Below are positions 35,607-44,273 of a stretch of 64,000 nt of DNA, one piece after another. Every line of letters starts with the position of its first letter. Position 1 is the first letter of the stretch. The position numbers were made by a program, and so were the translations under genes. Location: NCBI GenBank assembly GCA_964520655.1, contig CAZFNI010000002.1, positions 62,001 through 126,000 of the forward strand. The letters run 5' to 3'. This stretch comes from JACQQW01 sp964520655. GTDB taxonomy: Bacteria > Omnitrophota > Gorgyraeia > Zapsychrales > Fredricksoniimonadaceae. The notes under the pieces are model-generated. The model made no database searches. It saw only the letters and a program-made list of their open reading frames with translations, and was not told the origin of the DNA.

Positions 35607-36715
35607 TTCACATTATTTAAAAAATGCTTCACTAATTTTGATTGATCTTCGATCTCAACCAAGAATGAATCATGGCCGTAATCGGTCTTGATCTCAATAA
35701 AAGAAATGTCGAGGTCATTGGCCTTCATGGCTTTAACCATTTCTTTGCTCTGATACGACGGGTACAGCCAATCTGATGTAAAGGTCACGATCAGAAACTT
35801 CGACTTAGCGACTTTAAATATTTTGGACAGATCCCCCTCCTCGGAGAGGTCAAAATAATCCAATGCTTTTGACAAATACAGATAACTGTTCGCATCAAAA
35901 CGGCTGACAAAGCTTTCGCCGCGATATTTTAAATAGCTCTCCACCTCGAAGTCATGGGAAAAATCATATCCGACTTTTTCCTTATTCTTTAAACGTCGGC
36001 CGAATTTCTCTTCCATCGACTTTTCGCTCATGTAGGTGATATGACCGATCATGCGCGATACCGCCATGCCCTGCGCAGGCGCCGCTTTGTCATAGTAGTC
36101 CCCGTTATTCCAATTAGGATCTGACATGATGGCCTGACGGGCCACTTCATGCAGCGCGATCTGTTGGGCCGTATGACGATAATTGGTCGCGATCAAAATA
36201 CAGGACTTTAATGTGTCGGGATAAAGTACAGCCCATTTAAGGGCCATTAGACCGCCCATGGACCCGCCGCAGGCGGAAAATAATTTCTTGATCCCCAAGT
36301 GGTCGATCAAATGTTTTTGCGCGACCACCATGTCCTCAACGGTGATGACCGGAAAGCTGATCCCGTAAGGTTTGCCTGTCGCCGGATTGATTGACGACGG
36401 ACCAGTCGAGCCTTTACAGCCGCCGATCACATTGGAACAGATGATAAAATATTTATCCGTATCGAACGCTTTACCGGGACCGATCATATCGTCCCACCAG
36501 CCGGGATTCTTGTCCCCTTCATGCCAGAACGCGGCATGGGCATCACCGGTTAAGGCATGAAAGATCAGGATGGCATTGCTTTTGTCAGCATTAAGCGTCC
36601 CGTATGTTTCATAGGCCAGCGTGATGGGGCCAAGTTTCACCCCGCTTTTTAAGACAAGCTCACGCCCAGCTTCAGCGAAACCAAAGAATTGAGTTTGAAC
36701 GTAATGTTTGTCCAT
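35603..36715 (-). CDS. metX: Homoserine O-acyltransferase
   Basis: Activates homoserine for methionine synthesis (acetyl by annotation; acetyl versus succinyl specificity is not certain). The alpha/beta-hydrolase triad is visible: nucleophile Ser in ACGGSMGGLMAL, Asp in TFTSDWLYP and His in YGHDSFLVE. The length is 370 residues. It forms a metXW pair one base after the first nadA. The sulfur side is supplied by the sulfate genes elsewhere in the window. Confidence 0.95.
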   Translation of the reverse strand: MDKHYVQTQFFGFAEAGRELVLKSGVKLGPITLAYETYGTLNADKSNAILIFHALTGDAHAAFWHEGDKNPGWWDDMIGPGKAFDTDKYFIICSNVIGGCKGSTGPSSINPATGKPYGISFPVITVEDMVVAQKHLIDHLGIKKLFSACGGSMGGLMALKWAVLYPDTLKSCILIATNYRHTAQQIALHEVARQAIMSDPNWNNGDYYDKAAPAQGMAVSRMIGHITYMSEKSMEEKFGRRLKNKEKVGYDFSHDFEVESYLKYRGESFVSRFDANSYLYLSKALDYFDLSEEGDLSKIFKVAKSKFLIVTFTSDWLYPSYQSKEMVKAMKANDLDISFIEIKTDYGHDSFLVEIEDQSKLVKHFLNNVK

Positions 36716-37792
36716 TTAGGCTTTGTTGTAGTGGAACATGGCCTCTAATGTTTTCAAGGCTTTTAAACGAATGTCTTCGGAAAAATGAACCCGGTCTTTG
36801 GGCAATGGATTCTTCAAAACCCTTAAGATGTCTTCTAAGGTGTTGGATTTCATGTAACGGCACATGGTGCAGCTGCCGACCAGCTTCTTGTCGGGAAATT
36901 CCGACTGCAGACGGCCCGAGAGCCCGCATTCGGTCAGCATTAAGAATTCTTTGGATTTTGTTTCTCTCATGTACCCTAACATCTGTTCCGTTGAGCCGAC
37001 AAAGTCTGAATTATCAATGATATTGGCATTACATTCCGGGTGACTGACGATCTTGGCCTCTGGATGTTCCAGTCGGACTTTCAAGATCTGTTCCACGTCA
37101 TATTCTTCATGAACGTAACAAGTACCACTGTAATAGCGGATGTCTTTTTTGATGCCTTTGCGGGCCATGAAATTCTTCAAATTCTCGCCCATGAATTTAT
37201 CCGGCAAGAAATAGATCTTGTCATTCGGGAAACGCTCAACGACGGTGTACACATTCGCGGAGGTGACACACACATCGCATTCCGCTTTGACTTCCGCGGT
37301 CGTATTGACATAACAGACAAACGCATAACCGGGAAACTCTTTGCGCAACGCTCTAACCTGGTCGGCATTGATCGAATCGGCCAGCGAACATCCGTCCAAC
37401 GGTGCAGGTATCAACACTTCTTTTTCCGGGTTAAGGATCTTGGCCGTCTCTCCCATAAAGCGCACGGCGGTAAACACGATCGTCGATGCCTTAGTTGTCA
37501 TGGCATCCTTGCTTAACTTATAGGAATCCCCAACGAAATCCGCCACGCCGTAAATGATCTCGGGGGTTATATAGGAATGCGCCAGGATAACCGCGTTCTT
37601 TTGGGCTTTAAGATCATTGATCTCATTGATCAAAGGCACCAATTCCTCGCATTTACGCAAAGAATATTGGCACACGGCGGCCCCAAGCTTAATATTCTTA
37701 AGCTTTTCGTACAACGCTTCGGCTGTGAGATGAGTCTTTAACATAGAATGGGTTATTTTACTGTATTCTGAAGGATTTTCAAGCATTACCAT
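36716..37792 (-). CDS. nadA: Quinolinate synthase A (copy 1)
   Basis: [4Fe-4S] enzyme condensing iminoaspartate and dihydroxyacetone phosphate to quinolinate for NAD synthesis. The three cluster cysteines are in CDVCVTSAN, LTECGL and VGSCTMC. The length is 358 residues. A second, closely related copy lies at 60.7-61.7 kb. No nadB or nadC is next to either. It ends immediately before metX and starts nine bases after miaB ends. Confidence 0.95.
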   Translation of the reverse strand: MVMLENPSEYSKITHSMLKTHLTAEALYEKLKNIKLGAAVCQYSLRKCEELVPLINEINDLKAQKNAVILAHSYITPEIIYGVADFVGDSYKLSKDAMTTKASTIVFTAVRFMGETAKILNPEKEVLIPAPLDGCSLADSINADQVRALRKEFPGYAFVCYVNTTAEVKAECDVCVTSANVYTVVERFPNDKIYFLPDKFMGENLKNFMARKGIKKDIRYYSGTCYVHEEYDVEQILKVRLEHPEAKIVSHPECNANIIDNSDFVGSTEQMLGYMRETKSKEFLMLTECGLSGRLQSEFPDKKLVGSCTMCRYMKSNTLEDILRVLKNPLPKDRVHFSEDIRLKALKTLEAMFHYNKA

Positions 37793-37801
37793 CAGATTGG
37801 C

Positions 37802-39190
37802 TTAACACTTCTCGCCCCTTAAAACATGGGGCGTGGCCTCAGTGATGCGGACTTTTAAAAGAGTGCCGATAGGGTGTCCCTGGGTGGAAAGAACGACAAG
37901 CTTGCCTCCATCCGTTCTGCCGACACTATGCAGATGAGCCTTCTCGCCTGTGGCCGGCTCGATCAAGATGGTCAACACTTGACCGATATGAGCTCTGTTC
38001 TTTTTAAGAGTGATCTCTTTTTGAATATCATTGAGCTGCATGATGCGCTCTGTTTTCTTTTCTTCGCTCACATCATCGGGATATTTCTTGGAGGCAATGG
38101 TGCCTTTGCGCTCGGAATATTTGAACATGAACGCGGAATCGAATTCCACGGTCTTGATCACATCGATTGTATCCTTAAACTCTTCATCTGTTTCGGTCGG
38201 GAAACCAACGATCACGTCCGTTGACAGCACAAGTCCTGGGATGCGTTTGCGCATTTTATCGACCAAGGACAAAAAATCCGACTTGGTGTAGGTGCGGCTC
38301 ATCAGATCAAGGACACGGTCATTGCCCGCCTGTAAGGGCATGTGCACCTGTTTGCAGATCTTGGGATTATTGGCCATCAGATCAATGAATTTATCCGGAA
38401 AATCTTTGGGGTGCGGTGAGGTAAAACGCACGCGTTCAATCCCCGAAACAAGGCTTACCACTTCCATCAGATCGGCGAAATCTTTATCCTCGTGGCGATA
38501 AGAATTTACGTTCTGACCAAGCAAAGTCACCTGCTTAAATCCCTCCGCCGCCAACTGCTTGACCTCTTCGACCACATTTTCAACAGAACGGCTGCGTTCC
38601 CGGCCACGGGTATAGGGCACAACGCAAAACGTGCAAAAATTATTGCACCCGCGCATGACCGCGATCCAGGCATTGATCCCTTCCTTGCGGCTAGGGGTTA
38701 TGTCCGCATAGGTCTCGAATTCAGAAAGGGTGACATCAAATGGCTTCTCGCCAGAACCTGCAGCTTCACTGATCAACTCCGGAAGACGTTTATAACTGTC
38801 CGGCCCCGCGATAAAATCCACGCGCATGCTGCGGTCTTCAAAGATCTCCTGACGCAGATTGGTCGCCATGCACCCCAAGATCCCAATGAGCACAGGACGA
38901 CCATTGCGTTCATGACGAATAGAATGCACCCGCCCATAGACCTTACGGTGCGCATTCTCACGGATGGCGCAGGTGTTAAGCATCACAATGTCGGCAACTT
39001 CTTCAGAAGAAACGAACTCATAATTGGCCTTGCGCAGGATAGAGCGCACCAGCTCCGAGTCGTATTCGTTCATCTGACATCCGTAGGTCTCCAATAGCAC
39101 GCGCTTTCCTGCCGACGAGGCAGGGAGTTTCTGCTCTGGATTCCCGACGGTGTTGTCGTTTGTTGCGCTATGTTCGACGTGTTGCTCCAT
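37802..39190 (-). CDS. miaB: tRNA-2-methylthio-N6-dimethylallyladenosine synthase
   Basis: Radical SAM methylthiotransferase acting on A37 of tRNAs. It has an N-terminal UPF0004 domain (LLETYGCQMNEYDSE; LNTCAIRENAHRKVYG), a radical SAM domain with CNNFCTFCVVPYTRGRERSR and a C-terminal TRAM domain. The ATG at 39190 is preceded by AAGGA at ideal spacing; a GTG at 39220 is less likely. The first 25 or so residues are non-conserved, and the 5' end overlaps the 3' end of a serine recombinase by about 120 bases, so the integration of a mobile element may have supplied the present start. Confidence 0.95.
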   Translation of the reverse strand: MEQHVEHSATNDNTVGNPEQKLPASSAGKRVLLETYGCQMNEYDSELVRSILRKANYEFVSSEEVADIVMLNTCAIRENAHRKVYGRVHSIRHERNGRPVLIGILGCMATNLRQEIFEDRSMRVDFIAGPDSYKRLPELISEAAGSGEKPFDVTLSEFETYADITPSRKEGINAWIAVMRGCNNFCTFCVVPYTRGRERSRSVENVVEEVKQLAAEGFKQVTLLGQNVNSYRHEDKDFADLMEVVSLVSGIERVRFTSPHPKDFPDKFIDLMANNPKICKQVHMPLQAGNDRVLDLMSRTYTKSDFLSLVDKMRKRIPGLVLSTDVIVGFPTETDEEFKDTIDVIKTVEFDSAFMFKYSERKGTIASKKYPDDVSEEKKTERIMQLNDIQKEITLKKNRAHIGQVLTILIEPATGEKAHLHSVGRTDGGKLVVLSTQGHPIGTLLKVRITEATPHVLRGEKC

Positions 39191-40770
39191 TTGATTCCTT
39201 CTTCGTAACATGTTTGCCACGGTTCATTTAATTCAAACGTGACAATCTCTTGATTTTGAATGTAAATCGATTTAAAAATAATCCTCATAAACGTTTTTAT
39301 GAGGAAATCCATCTGCTCACTATCCGGCGCTTTTCTTAAATGTAAAAGAAAATCCTGTGTTGCCCTTGTCAGATTGATCGAATTGCGTTTATCTAAAATC
39401 TTTAACTGTACACCTTTGATATCCTGCTTTAATTTCTTTTCTTCATTACGCAACAATTCCGCGCGATCTTTATAAATTTCAAGGTTGATGCTATCCTGCG
39501 CAAAGACTTCATACAAGCCTTTTTGTTTCTCGAGATTCTTGTTCAGTAATTTTGTTAATCCCTCCAACTCATCTAAAAAAATCTGCTCGGGCTGAGACGC
39601 ATTGAGTTTGATCATGTCCCCGAATTCTTCTAGGACATGCAGGTTCTGGCATACCACATTAACGATGTCCCAAACCTGTTTGCCAATCGCATCCGCGGAA
39701 ACGCTGGCATTGTCGCATTTCAAATATGAAACGCCTTTGGATGAACAGCGATACCACGGATGTTTAACCTTGGTGCGATGATTCGAAATAGACATAATAC
39801 CACGAAAATTGCCATTGCACACTTTACATTTTAGCACACCCGAAAAATGATAGTTGTTGTTTTTAAACTTCACAACAGCATTCGTGCGATTACGTTTAAG
39901 TAAGACCGATGCTTCATCAAACTGCTTTTGAGTAATAATTGGTTCATGGACATTCGGCACCTCAACAATTTTAGAAGGATCGTTGGCCACATATTTATAA
40001 GTTTTACCCTCTCCATCTTTTGTTTTAGCTCTTGGATCATAACGATGCCGGTTCCACACTAATGTACCCAAGTATACTTTACTTTTAAGAATCGTGCCGA
40101 TGAATTTGGTGTAAAACTTACCGCCTTGGCGGGAAGATGTTCCAAGCCGATAAAAATGTCCGGCGATTTGCGAAGTGCTTTGGCCACTGATATAGCGATC
40201 ATAAATTTCACGGACAATTTTTGCTTCTGGTTCATGTATTTCGAGCTTTTTAATGTCTTTGTTATAACGATAACCATACGGTGCATAACGTGCCCCTTGC
40301 CAGTGACCTTTCTTAACACCCACCAGCATTCCCGGAAAAACACGTTCTACTAAACGGTTTCGTTCAAACTCTGCGCAACTTCCCAACATTTGAATGGCCA
40401 TCTTTCCGGCGCTGGATGTTGTGTCAAAAGGTTCGGTTGCGGATTTATAACCGACACCAAGAGAATCAAATTCTTCCAAAAGTCCCAAGAGATCTTTTAA
40501 ACGACGGCTTAAACGGTCTTGCTTATACACCATGACCAAATCAAACTGTTTATTACGCGCATCAAAAAGAAGCCTCTGCAAAGCAGGCCGATCCATATTC
40601 CCACCGGAATAGCCATCATCCATGTAGACGTCTCTGCCGGGAATACTGCAAAAAACCTCCCAGCCAAAGTTTTGCGCGTATTGCAACAAAAACGTGCGTT
40701 GCACCTCCAGCGAAAAACCTTCGCGGGCTTGATCCTCTGTGCTAACTCTTGTATATAGGGCGACTTTCAT
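39070..40770 (-). CDS. Large serine recombinase (site-specific integrase)
   Basis: A 566-residue integrase-type recombinase. The resolvase domain starts at residue 1 with nucleophile Ser10 in LYTRVSTEDQ and includes YKQDRLSRRLKDLL. The recombinase domain follows (ARYAPYGYRYNKD), then a zinc ribbon (LKCKVCNGN ... RCSSKGVSYLKCDN) and a coiled coil (about residues 400-480). The last residues, from about NTSNIAQQTT on, are shadow-like and lie inside miaB, as expected if the attachment core is near the gene's 3' end. It would integrate and excise the element spanning to about 45.7 kb. Confidence 0.93.
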   Translation of the reverse strand: MKVALYTRVSTEDQAREGFSLEVQRTFLLQYAQNFGWEVFCSIPGRDVYMDDGYSGGNMDRPALQRLLFDARNKQFDLVMVYKQDRLSRRLKDLLGLLEEFDSLGVGYKSATEPFDTTSSAGKMAIQMLGSCAEFERNRLVERVFPGMLVGVKKGHWQGARYAPYGYRYNKDIKKLEIHEPEAKIVREIYDRYISGQSTSQIAGHFYRLGTSSRQGGKFYTKFIGTILKSKVYLGTLVWNRHRYDPRAKTKDGEGKTYKYVANDPSKIVEVPNVHEPIITQKQFDEASVLLKRNRTNAVVKFKNNNYHFSGVLKCKVCNGNFRGIMSISNHRTKVKHPWYRCSSKGVSYLKCDNASVSADAIGKQVWDIVNVVCQNLHVLEEFGDMIKLNASQPEQIFLDELEGLTKLLNKNLEKQKGLYEVFAQDSINLEIYKDRAELLRNEEKKLKQDIKGVQLKILDKRNSINLTRATQDFLLHLRKAPDSEQMDFLIKTFMRIIFKSIYIQNQEIVTFELNEPWQTCYEEGIKWSNTSNIAQQTTTPSGIQSRNSLPRRQESACYWRPTDVR

Positions 40771-40808
40771 AATCTTATTTTGTCGGGAGTGTACCGTAGT
40801 TTCGCATC

Positions 40809-41024
40809 TTATTCAAAGGCTTCTTGGCCTTCTTTTGCTTTTAACTGTCTTGCCGAATGGGTTGATAAAAACATCTTGGTCAACGTTTCAATGCCATCAT
40901 AAAACGACTTTCGCGCTTGCGCGATTTCGCCCGCAGAGAGTCCTTTGGCTTTTAGCTTTTCCTCCAAAGATTCCCAGCCGCGGGGTTCTTTATGGCCTAA
41001 ATTTGACGTTGTTTCCGTAATCAT
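40809..41024 (-). CDS. Small protein of the mobile element, unknown
   Basis: A 71-residue, mostly helical, charged protein (LEEKLKAKGLSAGEIAQARK; FYDGIETLTKMFLSTHSARQ) upstream of the recombinase in the same direction, 38 bases away. AGG lies nine bases before the ATG. I do not recognise it; position suggests an accessory such as a recombination directionality factor or a regulator, but there is no motif to support either. Confidence 0.55.
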   Translation of the reverse strand: MITETTSNLGHKEPRGWESLEEKLKAKGLSAGEIAQARKSFYDGIETLTKMFLSTHSARQLKAKEGQEAFE

Positions 41025-41048
41025 TTGACTTACCTAAAATAGGACATT

Positions 41049-41067
41049 CGGACATCGCCAATGTCCG
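41049..41067. promoter_or_regulatory. Inverted repeat upstream of the recombinase operon
   Basis: Arms CGGACAT and ATGTCCG are separated by five bases; GGACATT at 41042-41048 and a further TGTCCG copy at 41071-41076 repeat the same half-site. It lies just upstream of the 71-residue gene, so it is a candidate operator controlling the recombinase unit. Confidence 0.5.
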
Positions 41068-41194
41068 GTTTGTCCGACCCGATGTCGCACCGTAAAATTA
41101 CGTTGTCGACGAGAAATTACCTTAACAGATCCTCTAACTCGTCCTTTACGACCACGACATGACATTTTTAAAATTTTGAATCACTGACCGTCCG

Positions 41195-41239
41195 CGCCTC
41201 GCCTGACCCGCACCCGGCACCCACCATGGAAGGACCCAT
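41195..41239. repeat. GC-rich 45-bp repeat, copy A
   Basis: A GC-rich block in an otherwise AT-rich spacer. It matches copy B (45582-45626) at 41 of 45 positions in the same orientation; the shared core is GACCCGCACCCGGCACCC and both end GGAAGGACCCAT. It lies between the recombinase and helicase gene blocks of the mobile element. Confidence 0.85.
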
Positions 41240-41315
41240 TCTTTATTTGTGAACGTTGTGAGGCTAAAATCCCCATCCTTACACCTTGCCTTTCCCACTC
41301 CTTTTTTACCCGTCG

Positions 41316-41543
41316 TGTGAGCTCTTTCTTTTATTTTTTATTACTTAAGAAAATTAGCCTCACACAGCTCACACTTTCACTTAACCAATTGTGTTTTAAT
41401 CACTTAACCATGTGAGCAAGGCTGTGAGTTGAGCGTGAGCAAGAATTTCTACTCACACTTTAGAATGGCCTTTTCTCAAAAAGACTGTGAGTTGACTCAT
41501 CTTCATCACCGTTGCTCACGCCCTGCTCACAGTCCACCTCACA
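41316..41543. repeat. Cluster of TGTGAG/CTCACA short repeats (iteron-like)
   Basis: Nine exact copies of TGTGAG or its complement CTCACA occur in 228 bases (41316, 41359, 41368, 41411, 41423, 41452, 41486, 41526, 41538), and TGTGAGTTGA and GTGAGCAAG are each repeated. About 0.1 copies would be expected by chance. The array covers the spacer behind the helicase and runs into its last codons. By analogy with iterons beside replication proteins it may be the element's origin, or a multi-site operator. The 41025-41459 spacer otherwise holds only copy A of the 45-bp repeat and no gene I can support. Confidence 0.7.
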
Positions 41544-43823
41544 GGCCTTTTTGTCAATTTTACGCAAAACAAAAAGACGCCTTCCTGTCCCGGCCTCCCG
41601 TTTGGGTAACCGGATGACATCAATCCCTGTGCTACGCATGACCGGAGCAATTCTCATTAATTCACTCGATAACCAGCGGGGTGTATTGGGGATTGTTTTA
41701 TCTTTTGTTCCTTCCGGGGTGATTATGGCCAATAACTCCGCCGCTGACCCTGACCATTCTCCATTATTGGTCATGACCAAAGTTGTTAACCGTCTGACCA
41801 AGGGGCTCTCCTCCGCCGTATTTTCCCATTTATGGTCAACCGACTCTTTGTAATTACTCAAAAATTCCTGACGAGAAAATCCAAGTTCATCCGCAAGTGC
41901 CATGCCCCACCGCACATAGTCAGCCATTCGGAATTTTTCATGACCAGTGACACTGTTCACATGATTCATGGCTTTTGAAATAGCCGTAAAGAATCCACCG
42001 AGAATTCCCGGCAGAGCATTTTTCCATTCCTCGTTAATCTGCCCCTCGGAACGTCCATCTTTTAAAATCGGAATATCGAAGAGGATGGAACGATCCAGTA
42101 AATCCGGCCGCCACATCAAGCTGCCGATGCCATTGATGACAAAACAGCGGCGATAGGACCGGATAAATTCATCATCATTGGTATAAAGGCTGCGTTTCAT
42201 GTCGCCCTCGCCGGTAACACCACGGCAGAGAAAATCGCTGAACCACTCAATAATTTTGGAAAGATTATCGAACGCACTCACCCAATGTTTGTCCGCTGTC
42301 ATTTGTGCTTGTTCGAGGTCCTTGGGCGATGAGATTAACTCAACTTTGGAAGGATCAACCAGCCTTTTGATCGCGCGGCTGTTGTAGGATTTCCCACTTC
42401 CCTGTTCACCGTTTTGGCTGACGATCACATGAGGAATATTGGGAATAAAATAGGTGGCCGTAGTCACAATAAAAAGACATTGGTCATCCTCGTTGAGATT
42501 ACAAAACCGGAGAATGTCTTTCGGATCGCCACCTAATACCGGCATGACTTGTTCATTTTGGTGACTATAACGACGGAAAATAGGCGGCAGATAAATGATC
42601 TCCCATCCGTTTGGCGTAATGCGTACACCTCGCCAATCTGGAGTCGTTAAGTCGAAATAAATCGCTCCACCGTAATGACCCACACGGTTAAAAAGCTCGA
42701 TTTGCCGTGAGTCTTCACATTTGGCTTCCAACTGAATGATGGCCTGATTAATGGATTCGCTATTGGGCGGGGTTTTGTGTCTGGCGCGATAGCCTTTCGC
42801 TATCCAGTTGCGGAATCTTGTACTTTTGGTCTGACAAACTTCCGAATGCTTATCAATCGGCAAGACCACATAGAAGCTTCCTTGCTGGTCGCGAAAAGTA
42901 TCTTTGATGATCTCTTCGCATTCTTTTGTGATGATTTCGCCTTGAGAAACTTTTTGTTTGGTTGGAGTAAAAACTTCATCGCAACCGCTGACTGCCTCAT
43001 CGATTACGCCCTGACCGTAGGTCCGGCCATCGGCATAATGTTTTGTGTCCCATTTTTCCCTGAATAATTTGGATTGCCGGAAGATGGAATCCATGAGCGC
43101 CGGGTTTCGCCCCGTCCAAAATGCTAATTTGCCGCATAATGCTAGATCCGCTTCGCTTTGTGAACTGTAATGACCTTCCCACTCTCCGCTAAAAAGCTGA
43201 TTAAACTTATCGGCGTCTTTACTTTGAGCAATAGCTTCTAAGATTTCTTCAACACTTCGAGGCTTTTTCTTTTGTTTTTTGGTCTTTGGTTTGGAGGAGT
43301 TTTCTTCGATTAATTTGTTTAAACCCTCGCTTTGCTCTTCGATAACCGCAGGGTATTCTTCCAATCGATTCCCTGTAAACGTAAAAAATCGACCATTGGT
43401 ATAAATTTCTATTTTGGATTTTTTGATAGCGCGGCTGATTTCTCCTTTACAGATTACATGTACGCCCGTGCCGCTAGGTGAGAGTTCCGAATATGAACCA
43501 AGCCGTTTGAGGATTTCAATAGTATGAGATGCGATAATGCCATTCTTAACACAATTATCTAAATCAACGCCGACATACGGCGGTTGAAATACAAGCCCAA
43601 TGGCATCGTAATTGCGCTGAATGGATAAATCTAAGGCATTCTCAAAATCAGTCCATGTGGAAGGGTCGTTGGACTTGGCACATTCGCCGGTTAAGGCGTT
43701 CATGGGGATTTTATCGGTCTTGCCTGGCCGGTCTTTACTGGGAACAATCTTGCACCCGACCCAATTGGGGAGTTTCTTTAATTCATCGGGCACATTGTTA
43801 ATCAATTTCTGATAATCGATCAT
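41460..43823 (-). CDS. PrimPol-helicase fusion (NrS-1 polymerase-like)
   Basis: A 787-residue replication protein. The N-terminal half resembles bifunctional primase-polymerases of mobile elements: LPNWVGCKIVPSKDRPGKTDKIPMN, then YVGVDLDNCV with two acidic residues and YSELSPSGTGVHVICKG. The C-terminal half is an SF3-like ATPase with Walker A NGEQGSGKS (about residue 470) and Walker B-like WVSAFDNLS. The tail is Glu/Asp rich. The ATG at 43823 has GGAAGGA upstream; the frame extends to 43856 without support. It follows the SpoVG-like gene with a 26-base overlap and adjoins the repeat array. Confidence 0.8.
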   Translation of the reverse strand: MIDYQKLINNVPDELKKLPNWVGCKIVPSKDRPGKTDKIPMNALTGECAKSNDPSTWTDFENALDLSIQRNYDAIGLVFQPPYVGVDLDNCVKNGIIASHTIEILKRLGSYSELSPSGTGVHVICKGEISRAIKKSKIEIYTNGRFFTFTGNRLEEYPAVIEEQSEGLNKLIEENSSKPKTKKQKKKPRSVEEILEAIAQSKDADKFNQLFSGEWEGHYSSQSEADLALCGKLAFWTGRNPALMDSIFRQSKLFREKWDTKHYADGRTYGQGVIDEAVSGCDEVFTPTKQKVSQGEIITKECEEIIKDTFRDQQGSFYVVLPIDKHSEVCQTKSTRFRNWIAKGYRARHKTPPNSESINQAIIQLEAKCEDSRQIELFNRVGHYGGAIYFDLTTPDWRGVRITPNGWEIIYLPPIFRRYSHQNEQVMPVLGGDPKDILRFCNLNEDDQCLFIVTTATYFIPNIPHVIVSQNGEQGSGKSYNSRAIKRLVDPSKVELISSPKDLEQAQMTADKHWVSAFDNLSKIIEWFSDFLCRGVTGEGDMKRSLYTNDDEFIRSYRRCFVINGIGSLMWRPDLLDRSILFDIPILKDGRSEGQINEEWKNALPGILGGFFTAISKAMNHVNSVTGHEKFRMADYVRWGMALADELGFSRQEFLSNYKESVDHKWENTAEESPLVRRLTTLVMTNNGEWSGSAAELLAIITPEGTKDKTIPNTPRWLSSELMRIAPVMRSTGIDVIRLPKREAGTGRRLFVLRKIDKKACEVDCEQGVSNGDEDESTHSLFEKRPF

Positions 43824-44118
43824 GAGTTGTTCCTTCCATCTTCTTGACGTTCTCAATCAATTTTTCATAGTAACTGTTGACTTGATTTTCAATCTCATCA
43901 GCGACCGGTTTATGAATCGGTTTAAAACAATGAACTCTTAGTCCCGTGACTAAATACCTCACTGGATAAACCAGTCTGTATCCGGGCTGATCGATGCGCG
44001 TGTAGATGGCCACATCGCCGACAAAGAACGAATCATTAAGGACAAATGAAGCAAACGCCACCAATCCCTTATTGGGTCTCACCGGCACGATTTGAATTTC
44101 TGTTAACTTGATCGTCAT
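43798..44118 (-). CDS. SpoVG-family nucleic-acid-binding protein
   Basis: A 106-residue protein whose core MTIKLTEIQIVPVRPNKGLV, then FASFVLNDSFFVGDVAIY and the later HCFKPIHKPVADEIENQVNS align with SpoVG (beta-rich N-terminus, then the conserved region ahead of the C-terminal helix). SpoVG proteins bind DNA/RNA and regulate gene expression; copies also occur on phages and mobile elements. The ATG at 44118 has GAGAGGA upstream and is preferred over the earlier in-frame start at 44187. It is first in the operon with the primase-helicase. Confidence 0.78.
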   Translation of the reverse strand: MTIKLTEIQIVPVRPNKGLVAFASFVLNDSFFVGDVAIYTRIDQPGYRLVYPVRYLVTGLRVHCFKPIHKPVADEIENQVNSYYEKLIENVKKMEGTTHDRLSEID

Positions 44119-44218
44119 CAATTTTTCCTCTCTATAAAATAAAAAATCCCGTGCAATAAGTTTCATTACACAGGATAGCAAAACCAAAAATTTATGGTAT
44201 TTACTGCAACAGGCTGGA

Positions 44219-44243
44219 ATTATACCGATTTCAGTCTACTGAA
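44219..44243 (-). promoter_or_regulatory. Promoter and palindromic operator of the spoVG-helicase operon
   Basis: A perfect -10 hexamer TATAAT (44219-44224) lies immediately downstream of the palindrome TTCAGT-AG-ACTGAA (44230-44243), which occupies the spacer between -10 and -35. Another ACTGAA half-site lies further upstream near 44267. Such an operator inside the promoter spacer is typical of repressor control in phages and integrative elements. The SpoVG start is about 100 bases downstream. Confidence 0.55.
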
Positions 44244-44273
44244 TGCCTTTTAGAAAAAGACGTTTCAGTATAG

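Noticed and set aside
38492..39097. A 201-codon plus-strand frame opposite miaB
   Set aside because: It is antisense to a well-conserved radical SAM gene and its composition reflects the miaB codons read backwards.
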